Origin: Oscillospiraceae bacterium
GTDB taxonomy: Bacteria; Bacillota; Clostridia; Oscillospirales; Oscillospiraceae
Assembly (NCBI GenBank): GCA_017405865.1
Contig: JAFQZN010000020.1
Span: 1 to 49,958 of the forward strand
DNA length: 49,958 nucleotides
Reading direction: 5' to 3'
Under the pieces are notes generated by a model. That model saw only the letters and a program-made list of their open reading frames with translations, did no database searches and was not told where the DNA came from. Shown one piece after another: positions 1 to 8,492 of this stretch. Numbering within the stretch: position 1 is the first letter of the stretch; each line of letters starts with the position of its first letter. The translations under genes and the position numbers were made by a program.

Positions 1-133
1 ATTCTTGCGAAGCAAGCTTTTTGCAACCTAAATTGTTAGAAAAACCTGAATAAAACAGAAAAACGTTTAAACAGGGAATAATCCAAAAATTGTTTTAATA
101 ATTTTGACGGTTACGGACTTTTTTGACAGTCTG
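1..133 (+). repeat. 134-bp dispersed repeat, copy 1
   Basis: This AT-rich stretch returns almost unchanged, in inverted orientation, at 20803-20934. Shared blocks include AAACGTTTAAACAGGGAATA and the end TTTTTTGACAGTCTG. No reading frame is convincing. The left end may continue outside the window. It is an intergenic repeat of unknown function. Confidence 0.85.
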
Positions 134-169
134 AAAAGCCGGACTCACCAAAAGATGAGTCCGGCTTTT
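134..169. terminator. hairpin terminator
   Basis: A near-perfect stem, AAAAGCCGGACTCA paired with TGAGTCCGGCTTTT around a short loop, ends in a T-run on either strand. It lies between the repeat at 1-133 and the GTCATTGCCC repeat at 199-313, so it probably ends transcription from outside the window or acts in both directions. Confidence 0.7.
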
Positions 170-198
170 CTACAGCGTGTCGAAAAAACTCCGTATCT

Positions 199-313
199 GT
201 CATTGCCCGACTTGCTCGGGCAATCTGGCCGTCCCGATGCGCGGAGCTTTATCGTAAGACGACGCAGATGGCATATCTTGCCCGGACGGATTGCCCCATG
301 CGGGGCAATGACA
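199..313. repeat. GTCATTGCCC/GGGCAATGAC palindromic intergenic repeat
   Basis: The unit starts with GTCATTGCCCGACTTGCTCG and ends with GGATTGCCCC...GGGGCAATGAC, so its ends are inverted copies of each other and each end is a hairpin. The same family is found many times at 48845-49545. It lies between a terminator and the stop of the leftward gene at 327. It is MITE-like in shape, but no transposase is visible. Confidence 0.7.
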
Positions 314-326
314 TGATTAAAATGTA

Positions 327-1001
327 CTATGTTGCGCTCCCAATTTTGTTTGCCGGCTGCTTGTCGAATTTGTTGTGTACCGCGCGCAGGCCGAGCGCAA
401 ACAGATAGTTGACGGCGGGAATGGCGACGATCGTGACATACCACAGACCGCCGACGTTGAAGGCATAAAAGTCCTCCCAGTTTTCGAGAAAGACGACCTG
501 AACCAAATACACGATGCCGTAGAGCACCGCCGGCACGATGCCGAGCAGCATCTGCCGCTTTGTAAAGAACAGTCCGCGCTCAAAGAAGCAGAACGACGCG
601 ATGGCGAGCAGGGGACACAGCAGGTGCAGCGGCAGGTTTGCGCCGGTGAGCACCATGGAAGGACCGACCAGCGGGACGAAATACAGCATTACGACCGCAA
701 AGGTCAGCGTCACCGCGACCGTGCCGATCATTTTCAGCAGCAGCGCCCAGCGCGGGAGCATGTCCTCGCCCCGGCGGATCGACTTCAGATTGAATGGGAT
801 GAGCAGCAGGCACGCCAGCGCGGCGAGAATGTTGGAATCGACCGTGAAGTAAATGAGAACGCGCACTCCACCGCGATTCATGTTGCCGACGCCCTGCGCG
901 CCGTCGGGCAGGAAAAACCATGCCAATGAGAGCAGGACCAGGATAAAGAGCAGAAGATTCATCGCAAGGGAAATGCTGTTGCGGAGACGAACCTGTTTCA
1001 T
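327..1001 (-). CDS. six-TM integral membrane protein (Pr6Pr-like)
   Basis: 224 residues made mostly of hydrophobic segments: about six helices with short loops, and a basic C-terminal tail (VHNKFDKQPANK). The FTVDSNILAALACLL segment near residue 52 resembles the FT..SN signature I associate with Pr6Pr-type membrane proteins; this rests on memory. The start at 1001 was chosen because AAAGGAGG lies just upstream; the longer open frame running to 1610 lies under the rightward gene at 1131 and is not used. The divergent neighbour is an acyltransferase-like protein. No substrate can be proposed; transport or envelope function is possible. Confidence 0.7.
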   Translation of the reverse strand: MKQVRLRNSISLAMNLLLFILVLLSLAWFFLPDGAQGVGNMNRGGVRVLIYFTVDSNILAALACLLLIPFNLKSIRRGEDMLPRWALLLKMIGTVAVTLTFAVVMLYFVPLVGPSMVLTGANLPLHLLCPLLAIASFCFFERGLFFTKRQMLLGIVPAVLYGIVYLVQVVFLENWEDFYAFNVGGLWYVTIVAIPAVNYLFALGLRAVHNKFDKQPANKIGSAT

Positions 1002-1130
1002 CTGTATACCTCCTTTGTTTTTTTTGATTATACACCATTTTGCTATAAAATGGAATTTATTTTTTAATCGCGGTATGATATACTGAACGAAAGCAAAGCA
1101 CAACGCTTGAAAAAGAGAGAGGACAAAGCT

Positions 1131-2003
1131 ATGGCAAAAAGAAGATTCGGCGACCGGAAGGACGCAGCTCTGATCCGCGATATGGACGCCATGCATGTGT
1201 GCATGGCGCATCTGTACCGCGATCGGACGGACAATGAGGCATATATCTCCGAGACGATCGACCTTGCGCCGATGCAGAGCTGGATCGCGGCGCACAAGGA
1301 CGAGGAATTCAAGTATACCTATTTCCATATCATCGTCGCCACAATTCTGAAGCTGCTGGTGCAGCGGCCGCATCTGAACCGCTTTATTTCCGACCGCAAA
1401 TTCTATCAGCGAAACGAAAACATCGTCTCTTTCGTCGTGAAGCGGCAGTTCACCGAAGAGGCGGCAGAGGGCATGGCGGTCATCAAGGGAACGGAGGACG
1501 ATACGGTCTTCACAGTACATGAAAAAATGAAGCAGCAGATACTCCCCTGCAAGCAGGGCGAGAACAGCAGCACGGAGGACACGATGGATTTCATCACGAA
1601 GCTGCCGCAATTCCTACAAAGGTGGATCCTGTCGCTGATCCGCCGGATGGCCGTCAAGGGAAGGCTGCCGAAATTCGCCGTCGAGGGAGACTCCAACCAT
1701 TCCTCCGTTTTCGTCACCAATCTCGGCTCGATCGGGCTCAAATGCGGCTATCACCACCTGTCGAACTACGGCACCTGCTCGATCTTCGTCGTCATCGGCG
1801 AGAAGAAGCAGACGCCGACCTTCCACGAGGACGGCACCTTCACCCTGCGTGACACACTGGACGTCGGCCTGACCATCGACGAGCGGATCGCGGACGGCTA
1901 CTACTACGCGAAAACCGTAAAGCTGCTGAAGTACATGTTAGAGTATCCGGAAACGCTCGAAGCACCCTTCAAAGACAAAACGGAGCTGGAAGCAAGGGCG
2001 TGA
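1131..2003 (+). CDS. CAT/E2-type acyltransferase-fold protein, degenerate active site
   Basis: 290 residues resembling the catalytic domain of 2-oxo acid dehydrogenase E2 subunits and chloramphenicol acetyltransferase. The C-terminal signature, normally DHRVxDG with a catalytic histidine, reads DERIADG here, so the histidine is replaced by glutamate. A central segment (SSVFVTNLGSIGLKCGYHHL) matches the E2 pattern that precedes the active site. There is no lipoyl domain, and no E1 or E3 gene nearby, so this is not part of an ordinary dehydrogenase complex. GAGAGGAC precedes the ATG, and a strong hairpin follows the stop. It may have lost acyltransfer activity or use another residue. Confidence 0.65.
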   Translation: MAKRRFGDRKDAALIRDMDAMHVCMAHLYRDRTDNEAYISETIDLAPMQSWIAAHKDEEFKYTYFHIIVATILKLLVQRPHLNRFISDRKFYQRNENIVSFVVKRQFTEEAAEGMAVIKGTEDDTVFTVHEKMKQQILPCKQGENSSTEDTMDFITKLPQFLQRWILSLIRRMAVKGRLPKFAVEGDSNHSSVFVTNLGSIGLKCGYHHLSNYGTCSIFVVIGEKKQTPTFHEDGTFTLRDTLDVGLTIDERIADGYYYAKTVKLLKYMLEYPETLEAPFKDKTELEARA

Positions 2004-2011
2004 AAGAAAAG

Positions 2012-2044
2012 AACCGCCTCCGAGCTTTTGCTCGGAGGCGGTTT
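2012..2044. terminator. hairpin terminator, copy A
   Basis: AACCGCCTCCGAGC-TTTT-GCTCGGAGGCGGTT is a perfect long stem directly after the gene ending at 2003. The same stem, with its loop complemented, recurs at 2207-2239, so the pair forms an inverted duplication around a 160-bp spacer. Confidence 0.8.
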
Positions 2045-2174
2045 CAGACTTTCAAAGAAGCGTAGTGGGTAGGTTTTTCGGAGGGAAAGAAAGTGTGAAA
2101 GAAATCGTCAGGGTTGTCTTTCACGTTCAATCAAACAGGACTTTCAAACTGATTTTAAGTTTGAAAATCCGCAC

Positions 2175-2205
2175 GAGCGTGTCAAAAGACTTTTTTGACA
2201 CGCTC
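2175..2205. repeat. GAGCGTGTCAAAA...TTTTGACACGCTC hairpin
   Basis: A palindrome of about 13 bp per arm. Close relatives (CAGCGTGTCGAAAA) occur at 172-187 and 21025-21056, so this is a dispersed family of GTGTC hairpins found in the intergenic repeats of this genome. Confidence 0.6.
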
Positions 2206-2206
2206 G

Positions 2207-2239
2207 AACCGCCTCCGAGCAAAAGCTCGGAGGCGGTTT
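2207..2239. terminator. hairpin terminator, copy B
   Basis: AACCGCCTCCGAGC-AAAA-GCTCGGAGGCGGTT sits just beyond the stop of the leftward mscS-like gene at 2248 and probably ends its transcript. It is the reverse complement of copy A at 2012-2044. Confidence 0.75.
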
Positions 2240-2247
2240 CGTTGCGC

Positions 2248-3069
2248 TTATTCTCCGTCGTGGACGACCACCTGCGGGAAGGGGATCTCGATGCCGTTGC
2301 GGTCAAAAATCAGCTTGATCTGTCGATTCAGCTCGCGGCGTGCGGGGAAGATCTTCTCCTCGAGCACGGGAGCAATGACCTTGATCAGCATGCCGCTGTC
2401 CTGAAATTCCTCCACGCCGAGATACTTCGGCTCGCCGAGGAAAAGATCCGGATGCGCCGCGTAGACCTGCGGCAGCTCGGCGGTGAGTACCTTTTCCAGC
2501 TCTTCGAGCTTCTGCCCGTAAGTGACGGCGACGGTACTGACGGCGATGGACTGATCCTGCGAACGGTTCTGGAAGTTGCGGATGTCGGAGTTGTTGACGA
2601 TCTTCTTGTTGCCGCCGGCGTCCTCGATGGTCGTGGTGCGCATGCCCATGTCCACGACCTTGCCGCGGAAGTCGTCGATCATGATATAATCGCCGATGTT
2701 GTATTTGCCCTCCGCCGCGATGAAAATGCCGGTGATCAGATCCTCGATCAGGCTCTGCGCGGCAAAGCCGATGATTAGCGCGGTCACGCCGACAGCGGCG
2801 AGCGTCGTCGTCAGATCTGCGCCCGCAAGGTCAAACAGGAAGAAGACCGTTGCGATCCCTGCCGCATAGCCGCAGACGCTGCGGATCAGCGTGGCGACCG
2901 TCGCCGCGCGTCCCTTTTTCTTCGAGAAAAGAGAGGTGACCAGCGCCACCGCGAAGAACGCCGCCCAAACGATGCCGATCCGCATCAGCTGATATGACGT
3001 AAGATAGCCTGCCACGGCGACTGCCGCCGCGAGAACGAAGCCGATGAGATAAATGATCTGTTTCTTCAT
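2248..3069 (-). CDS. small-conductance mechanosensitive channel (MscS family)
   Basis: 273 residues. Three hydrophobic segments fill the first 110 or so residues; the third is the pore-lining type (LTTTLAAVGVTALIIGFAAQ), followed by the conserved beta domain (EDLITGIFIAAEGKYNIGDY, then the IVNNSDIRNFQNRS region). The C-terminal alpha/beta domain ends in the usual IEIPFPQ motif. MscS channels sit in the inner membrane and open under membrane tension to release solutes during osmotic downshock. The start at 3069 fits a GGGGGA Shine-Dalgarno; an upstream ATG at 3084 is possible. It overlaps or abuts the upstream gene ending at 3088, so the two are probably one transcript. Confidence 0.92.
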   Translation of the reverse strand: MKKQIIYLIGFVLAAAVAVAGYLTSYQLMRIGIVWAAFFAVALVTSLFSKKKGRAATVATLIRSVCGYAAGIATVFFLFDLAGADLTTTLAAVGVTALIIGFAAQSLIEDLITGIFIAAEGKYNIGDYIMIDDFRGKVVDMGMRTTTIEDAGGNKKIVNNSDIRNFQNRSQDQSIAVSTVAVTYGQKLEELEKVLTAELPQVYAAHPDLFLGEPKYLGVEEFQDSGMLIKVIAPVLEEKIFPARRELNRQIKLIFDRNGIEIPFPQVVVHDGE

Positions 3070-3087
3070 TTCTGTTTCCCCCATACG

Positions 3088-4071
3088 TTAAAAATCATCT
3101 TCGGTGACGAATTCGATCACTTTGCCGTAGCCTTCGACGTATTTTGTGACGTAGAGCCGGTAGAAGTGCCCTGCGTCTCGCTCCATCCCCTCGGGGATCG
3201 GAATGTGGATGATGGGCATCTGCCCCTCATAGGTGAGGAACACGCCTTCGACCGGCGTGCCGTCGATCTCCGCGCGGACACTGACGGCGCTGTTGTCCGT
3301 GACCAGCTCCGGCTCGCCCAAGAGCACGGTCGGTCGCTCGACCTCGTAATCCATGCTTTCAACCATATAAATGAGCGAAACGCAGTCCGGCTGTGCGACC
3401 GCAGTGCCGTAGAGCTCGTCGTACTCGCTTGCAGACCACAGCCAGTAGAAGACGTTGTCCTCCATTGCCACGGCGGCGTATTCGGCGGTTTGCAGCTCTC
3501 CGTCTCCGCCGTCATAGCGCAGCGCCACGCGCAGCTCCTGCAGGTAGTCGGTGCCTTCGTCGAACATGCTGCCGGTATACTCGTCCGCGTGCTCCATATA
3601 GTCGTCCCAGAAGCTCCACGCCGGCAGCGGGATGCTGCCCGTGCGGTAGATCTCCTCCGGCACCTCCCCTTCGGTGAGAAGGCGCTCCTGTGTCTTCTCC
3701 CAGACGGAAACGGTCACGCCGAGCACGCGCTCCGCCTCCGGCAGGAGGATCACGCCGGTGAATTCGGACGCGATCATGACCGGGTACAGCTCCGCCTCCG
3801 GCGGCTCCACCGTGATGATCGGTTCGGTTGCCTCGGTTGGCGCAGGCGTCAGCTCGGTCAGCTCAGTCGGTTGCACGGGCGGCGAGGCGTTGTCCGGCGG
3901 CGGCAGAGTCCTGCCGACCGGCGTAAGCGCCAGAACGCCCGCCAACAGCGCGGCGGCGAGGAGTGCCTGCTGTCCTTTTTTGAATTTTACGCGCTTTTTA
4001 TGCCGCTTTTCGGGCGGCGGGATAAACTCGTGCCGGGATTCGTGGATTTCGCTGCCGCTTTTCACACCCAT
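3088..4071 (-). CDS. membrane-anchored protein of unknown function
   Basis: 327 residues. A basic cytoplasmic stretch (about 1-34) leads into one transmembrane helix (about 35-52), then a Pro/Thr/Glu-rich linker, then an acidic extracytoplasmic domain with many aromatic residues. It is therefore probably a surface-exposed single-pass protein. I recognise no family. A good promoter lies at 4104-4132, and the mechanosensitive channel gene follows within about 20 bp, so the pair may respond to the same envelope or osmotic condition. That functional link is inference. Confidence 0.7.
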   Translation of the reverse strand: MGVKSGSEIHESRHEFIPPPEKRHKKRVKFKKGQQALLAAALLAGVLALTPVGRTLPPPDNASPPVQPTELTELTPAPTEATEPIITVEPPEAELYPVMIASEFTGVILLPEAERVLGVTVSVWEKTQERLLTEGEVPEEIYRTGSIPLPAWSFWDDYMEHADEYTGSMFDEGTDYLQELRVALRYDGGDGELQTAEYAAVAMEDNVFYWLWSASEYDELYGTAVAQPDCVSLIYMVESMDYEVERPTVLLGEPELVTDNSAVSVRAEIDGTPVEGVFLTYEGQMPIIHIPIPEGMERDAGHFYRLYVTKYVEGYGKVIEFVTEDDF

Positions 4072-4103
4072 GTTATCCCTCCCTCGCGTTTTTTGATATT
4101 ATA

Positions 4104-4132
4104 ATTATACACCTGCCGAGTGTGCGTTGCAA
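4104..4132 (-). promoter_or_regulatory. sigma-A-type promoter for 4071-2248 operon
   Basis: On the minus strand TTGCAA, a 17-bp spacer and TATAAT lie about 35 bp before the ATG at 4071. A GGGAGGG Shine-Dalgarno lies between the promoter and the start codon. Confidence 0.65.
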
Positions 4133-4171
4133 CCGCTTGCGCGCAATTTCCCGCTTTTTTCTCTTAAAAGG

Positions 4172-4202
4172 TTGCAAAACCGCCCTGCAATTTGTCTATA
4201 GT
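4172..4202 (+). promoter_or_regulatory. possible promoter of the 4205-4470 RNA
   Basis: TTGCAA and TATAGT are separated by 19 bp, longer than ideal. The predicted transcript begins near 4208 and could run to the terminator ending near 4470 with no convincing coding region. Confidence 0.4.
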
Positions 4203-4204
4203 AT

Positions 4205-4470
4205 CAGAGAGCAGTCGAAGCCGCCGCAGGAAGTGCAAAGAGGATCGCTGAAAGGGGCGGACATGGCTTGCTTTTTTCAGGTACCTGTGGTAAACTGTTG
4301 ATGCAACACAAACTGAATACGCTGACAACAAGTGTGCTTTTTTCCCTCTCGGTAAAAACGCATGCTCATTTTCGCATACTTGTCGGTAGGCGTTCGTTTG
4401 TGTTGCAGCAATCGGAGCTGTGCGTTTTTTGTGCGCGGCTTCGGCTGCGCACTTTTTATTTTCGAGGAGG
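4205..4470 (+). ncRNA. candidate structured non-coding RNA or leader
   Basis: This 265-base stretch lacks a supported gene. It contains a long-range 11-bp perfect stem, GCAACACAAAC near 4312 with GTTTGTGTTGC near 4408. Nested inside are ACAAGTGTGC/GCATACTTGT and ACGC/GCGT, giving a rod with internal bubbles. It ends in a classic terminator, GTGCGCGGCTTCGGCTGCGCAC followed by TTTTTATTTT. The rod-with-bubble shape recalls 6S-type RNAs, but I cannot match a known consensus; a signal-recognition-particle RNA is unlikely because the GGAAGCAGCC motif is absent. The downstream gene has its own promoter at 4549. Confidence 0.4.
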
Positions 4471-4548
4471 AATGCGGTGAAGAACGGATCGTTTCCCTTT
4501 GCGCCCCTTCGCGCAGCACGATGCGCAATACATTTTTGTTAAGTTGAG

Positions 4549-4576
4549 TTGCAAAAAATATTTATTGTGTTATAAT
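4549..4576 (+). promoter_or_regulatory. promoter of the LRR/SLH gene
   Basis: TTGCAA, a 16-bp AT-rich spacer and TATAAT lie about 65 bp before the ATG at 4642. Confidence 0.6.
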
Positions 4577-4641
4577 ATATACAACATTCCGCGCAGAGCG
4601 CATGAGCGCCTGCGCTGCGAATGGATAACAGGAGGATTTTT

Positions 4642-6822
4642 ATGAAACAGCGATTTGCAGCAATCATGCTTGCCTTTTCGCTTTTATGCGCTCTGCTCCC
4701 GGCAGCAGCGCTGCCTGCAAGCGCAGAACCCTTGTCCGGCGTCTGCGGCGACGATATGACCTATACGCTTGATCTGAACACAAAGACGCTGACGATTACC
4801 GGCACCGGAGCGATGGACGACTTCGGACAGCACGGCGAGTCCTTGCAGCACCCTGCCGGCCCAAACGAATGGTGCAACTATCACGATCAGATCGAAACGA
4901 TCCGCATCGGCGAAGGCGTCACCACCATTGGCTGTATGGCCTTTTACCGATTCTCCGCGCTGACCTGCGTGGAGCTGCCGGAAAGTCTGACGGAGATCGA
5001 GGGCTCGGCTTTTTCCGGCTGCGTCAAGCTGCCGGAGCTCCTGCTTCCTTCCAATCTGCAGCAGGTGGCTACAGGCGCCTTTGATCATTGTGAGAGCCTC
5101 AAAACCTTGACCCTTCCTGCAGCACTGACCGCCTTCTCCCCGCTGTCCGTGTCGGGCTGCATAGGCCTTTCCGCGTTTGACGTGGCGGAGGGAAATCCCG
5201 CTTTCGCCGCTAAAGACGGCGTGTTGTTCAGCAAAGACGGCAGCGTTTTGATATGCTATCCGCAAGGCATGGTCGGCGACAGTTACGCCGTACCGGATGA
5301 AGTCAAAGAGATCGGCGACAGAGCGTTCGAGTTCGCAAAGATTAAGCAGATCTCTCTGCCGGACAGCGTGAACAAGCTGGGAGAAGGCGTGTTCGTCCGC
5401 AGTGGATTGACGGAATTCAGCCTTCCGAGGACGATTTCTACCATTCCTGAAAACCTGCTCGGTGGCTGCGCCGCGCTCGAGAAGGTCGCCCTGCACGAGG
5501 GCGTAACGGCGATCGGCGACGGGGCGTTCTTCGAATGCGCCGCTTTGACGGAGATCGACCTGCCTGCGGGCTTGCAGTGCATCGACAACTACGCATTCTG
5601 TTTCTGCACCGCGCTCCGGGAGGCGACGCTGCCGGAAGGTCTGACGGAATTGGGTTACAACGCCTTTTCCCACACCGCCATTTCCTCGGTCACCATTCCC
5701 AAGGCGATCACCGAGCTGGACAATGGGCTGTTCAGCTTCTGCACAAATCTGTCGGAGGTCAAACTGCACGACGGGATCACCTCCCTCTGCTCCGATTTAT
5801 TCCAAGGCTGCACGGCGCTGGAGCACATTTCGCTCCCGGAGAGCGTGACGAAAATCAAGTCGTGCTGCTTTGCCGACTCAGGGCTCAAGGAGTTCACGTT
5901 CCCGAAGGGCGTGACGCAGGCGGAAGACTACGTGTTTGAAAACTGCGCCGCGCTGAAGACTGTAGACTGCCCCGGCATTGAGCACGTTGGCTTGTATGCC
6001 TTCCGCAACTGCTCGGCGTTGGAGACGGTCACGTTCGGCAGTTCCCTGCAGGAGATCACCGCCGGCGCCTTCGAAGGCTGCGAAGCGCTTCATGACGTCT
6101 ACTACGACGCGGATACGGAACATTGGAACGCCGTTTCAGTCGGCACGTATACCTATAACGATCCGCTCTATCGGGTGGTGATCCATACGACAGACGGCAC
6201 GCTCCAGATCCCGAACGACAAATCTCCGTTTGCCGACGTGGCGACGGATGCCTGGTACATCGACGCGGTCCGATACGTATATGATGAAAAGCTGATGGTC
6301 GGCGTCGGAGAGCGCCGCTTCGCGCCGGAGGACGCCGTGACCAGAGCAATGGTCGTGACCCCGCTGTGGCGCAGAGAGGGTAGCCCGGTCGTCGACAAGA
6401 ATTACGCGCAGCCCTTCTCAGACGTCAGCGGCGCGTGGTACACCGAGCCGGTCACATGGGCGATCAGCAAGGAAATCGTCAAGGGCTACCCGCTTCCGTC
6501 AAAGGAAGTGCCGACGGGTATCTTCTACTACTTCGCGCCGGATCAGAACGTGACGCGCGAGGAGCTTGCCGCGTTCCTCTACCGTTACGCGGCGGCGTTC
6601 GGGATGGACACGTCCGCCCGCGACGATCTGAAGGGATTTGCAGATCAGTCCAAGGTCTCCGACTGGGCAAAAGAGGCAATCTCGTGGTGTGTCGCCGTCA
6701 AGATCATTGACGGTATGCCGGAAAACGGAGCGCAAGTCCTGCAGCCGCAGGGCACGGCGACCCGCGCGCAATTCGCGGCGATGCTGATGCGGCTGTTCCA
6801 AACTGCCCCGCAAACCGACTGA
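4642..6822 (+). CDS. secreted BspA-like leucine-rich repeat protein with SLH domains
   Basis: 726 residues. A signal peptide ends at about residue 28 (ALPASA, then EP). Residues of about 60-500 form roughly twenty LRR_5/BspA-type repeats with the recurring pattern I..GAF..C..L..V.LP..L..I. The C-terminal 190 residues hold three surface-layer homology segments, beginning FADVATDAWYIDAV, FSDVSGAWYTEPV and FADQSKVSDWAKEA. SLH domains bind pyruvylated cell-wall polymers, so the protein is likely displayed on the cell surface, where BspA repeats commonly mediate adhesion. AGGAGG lies six bases before the ATG; an in-frame upstream ATG at 4621 lacks a site. It heads a run of rightward envelope genes. 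Confidence 0.9.
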   Translation: MKQRFAAIMLAFSLLCALLPAAALPASAEPLSGVCGDDMTYTLDLNTKTLTITGTGAMDDFGQHGESLQHPAGPNEWCNYHDQIETIRIGEGVTTIGCMAFYRFSALTCVELPESLTEIEGSAFSGCVKLPELLLPSNLQQVATGAFDHCESLKTLTLPAALTAFSPLSVSGCIGLSAFDVAEGNPAFAAKDGVLFSKDGSVLICYPQGMVGDSYAVPDEVKEIGDRAFEFAKIKQISLPDSVNKLGEGVFVRSGLTEFSLPRTISTIPENLLGGCAALEKVALHEGVTAIGDGAFFECAALTEIDLPAGLQCIDNYAFCFCTALREATLPEGLTELGYNAFSHTAISSVTIPKAITELDNGLFSFCTNLSEVKLHDGITSLCSDLFQGCTALEHISLPESVTKIKSCCFADSGLKEFTFPKGVTQAEDYVFENCAALKTVDCPGIEHVGLYAFRNCSALETVTFGSSLQEITAGAFEGCEALHDVYYDADTEHWNAVSVGTYTYNDPLYRVVIHTTDGTLQIPNDKSPFADVATDAWYIDAVRYVYDEKLMVGVGERRFAPEDAVTRAMVVTPLWRREGSPVVDKNYAQPFSDVSGAWYTEPVTWAISKEIVKGYPLPSKEVPTGIFYYFAPDQNVTREELAAFLYRYAAAFGMDTSARDDLKGFADQSKVSDWAKEAISWCVAVKIIDGMPENGAQVLQPQGTATRAQFAAMLMRLFQTAPQTD

Positions 6823-6859
6823 AAACAGTGAAAACCCTGCGCCGCGCAAGGAGGTCATG

Positions 6860-7300
6860 ATGAAACAAAGGATACTTCTTCTCTACGGCTTTCAGGCGCT
6901 CCGCCTGACCGCCACGGTTCTGACGCTGTGCGGAATCCTCCACAGGTATGCGGCGGGGTTCTCGCTGTTCACTGCGCCGTTTGCGCTCGCGCTTGTGTAT
7001 GTATCACCGCGTACGGCGGGCGCATTCCTGCTCGCCTATTGCACGGTATTCTTGCTTTCGCACATTCTGTTGTTCTTTCCCCGAACGAGGAAGATCGGCG
7101 TCGTCGGCGTCGGCGTGACTGTGTTTGCGGATCTGTGCGCCTGCGTGGCGTCGGGGATCGTCGGGTCGAATCATTTTTATCTGATCGGCGTACCGGTCTG
7201 CCTGCTCGGCCTGTTCCTCTGCGCGATCTGCAGCAACGGACATTTTCGCCAGCAGGAAGACGCGGCGCAGCGCAATGCGCAAACGGAGGAAACACCATGA
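6860..7300 (+). CDS. small membrane protein, four helices
   Basis: 146 residues with about four hydrophobic helices and a polar, Gln/Glu-rich C-terminal tail. I do not recognise the family. Two ATG codons are adjacent (6857 and 6860); the second has the better five-base spacing from AGGAGG. The stop overlaps the ATG of the following lipoprotein gene, so the two are translationally coupled and probably act together at the membrane. Confidence 0.65.
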   Translation: MKQRILLLYGFQALRLTATVLTLCGILHRYAAGFSLFTAPFALALVYVSPRTAGAFLLAYCTVFLLSHILLFFPRTRKIGVVGVGVTVFADLCACVASGIVGSNHFYLIGVPVCLLGLFLCAICSNGHFRQQEDAAQRNAQTEETP

Positions 7301-8475
7301 AGAAAACATTCGTCGCTCTTCTGCTGCTTGCCTGCCTGTTGTGTGCGGCGTGTAAGACCACGCCGGACGTCAGCGACATCGTCGTACAGAAGGAAAGCTC
7401 CTGGTTCAGCGATTTTGAGGTCGTCGGCGACCGGGTGAATTTCTACTGCATTCTCTGCCTGAAAAACACCGGCAAAGCGGACCAGACGATCTCGATCTAC
7501 GGCAATTTTGACGACGACGTGCGCGGCGGACTGGTGACGGAGGACCGCCTCCTTGCCCGCGATACGAGCAATCCGCGCGCAACGGCGTTCTACGTTCCCG
7601 GCGGGACGGAGATCAGCGTCAAGGTCGTCTTCACCGGCACCTTCGCGGGAACTGCGGAAAAGCACGACCGCCTGCTGCCGACGTTGGAGATCGTTCCTTC
7701 GGACGGCAGCGCGATCAAAGCGGATAACTGGGTCTGCAGCGACCCGACGGAGGACAGCGCGGAAGAAAGCGCGCCGCCGCAGACCTCGGAAATCCCGACG
7801 GAAGAAACGACAAAAGCGCTGCTCGCGGAACCGGCTACGGTTTACCTCATCCAAAACGACGAAACCTGTTTTGTCAAGGCTGCCTACCCGCAGTTCCCGT
7901 CGCCGGAATACGACGCGGTCAACGCGCTGATCGAGGATTATCTGCGTGAGCAGGTGCAGCGCATCTGCCGGGATGCAAGTGATCCCGGGACAGCTTCTTT
8001 CGTCACGCCTTCCGATATCGTGTGGGAGGACCTGCCGCAGTATTATTTGGACCTTGACTACCGCCTGACGCTCTGCACCGAGGATACGGTCAGCGTCGTT
8101 TTCGAGGGCCTTTACAACTATAAAACGGCTGCACATCCGCTCCACAAGTTCCTCTCGCTGAACATCGATCCGCAGACCGGCAAGGAAATCGCGCTTTCCG
8201 ATCGCTATGCGGTCGATGACGCGCTCTATGAGACCTTCGCGGCGTACGCGGAAGCAGATCTCACGCAGAAGCTGGACGGCTGGCCGGAAAACTGGAAATC
8301 GTTCTCCGAGACGATCTGCAGCAAGGAGTGGTTTCTGAACGGCGTGACGCAGGGAAATGAGTTTTACGTTTTCTTCACCGAAGAGGGCGTCGGCGTCAGC
8401 TACCCCATCTCCCACGTCATGGGAGATCATATGGAGATCGTTCTTCCGTACGCGGAGCTGACGGAAACGAACTAA
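7297..8475 (+). CDS. lipoprotein with DUF4163/DUF3298-like domain
   Basis: 392 residues. A lipobox (LLCAAC, cysteine at about 19) marks it for lipid anchoring on the outer face of the membrane. The N-terminal half (about 25-150) is a beta-rich domain with the pattern seen in extracellular immunoglobulin-like modules. A Glu/Ser/Thr-rich linker covers about 155-180. The C-terminal half (about 185-390) has the layout of DUF4163 plus DUF3298, as in RsiV and PdaC (GLYNYKTAAHPLHKFLSLNI, then DPQTGKEIALSD). In RsiV this region binds lysozyme; whether it does here is unknown, and no sigma-factor gene is adjacent. The ATG overlaps the previous stop. Confidence 0.75.
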   Translation: MKKTFVALLLLACLLCAACKTTPDVSDIVVQKESSWFSDFEVVGDRVNFYCILCLKNTGKADQTISIYGNFDDDVRGGLVTEDRLLARDTSNPRATAFYVPGGTEISVKVVFTGTFAGTAEKHDRLLPTLEIVPSDGSAIKADNWVCSDPTEDSAEESAPPQTSEIPTEETTKALLAEPATVYLIQNDETCFVKAAYPQFPSPEYDAVNALIEDYLREQVQRICRDASDPGTASFVTPSDIVWEDLPQYYLDLDYRLTLCTEDTVSVVFEGLYNYKTAAHPLHKFLSLNIDPQTGKEIALSDRYAVDDALYETFAAYAEADLTQKLDGWPENWKSFSETICSKEWFLNGVTQGNEFYVFFTEEGVGVSYPISHVMGDHMEIVLPYAELTETN

Positions 8476-8492
8476 AAAAGAAGGATTAAACA

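Noticed and set aside
327-1610. Leftward 427-codon extension of the six-TM protein
   Set aside because: The extra 200 codons overlap the rightward acyltransferase-like gene; a strong AAAGGAGG and ATG at 1001 give the natural start.
4205-4470. Assignment as 6S RNA or SRP RNA
   Set aside because: Shape is suggestive of 6S, but I cannot match the conserved bubble; the SRP domain motif GGAAGCAGCC is absent.
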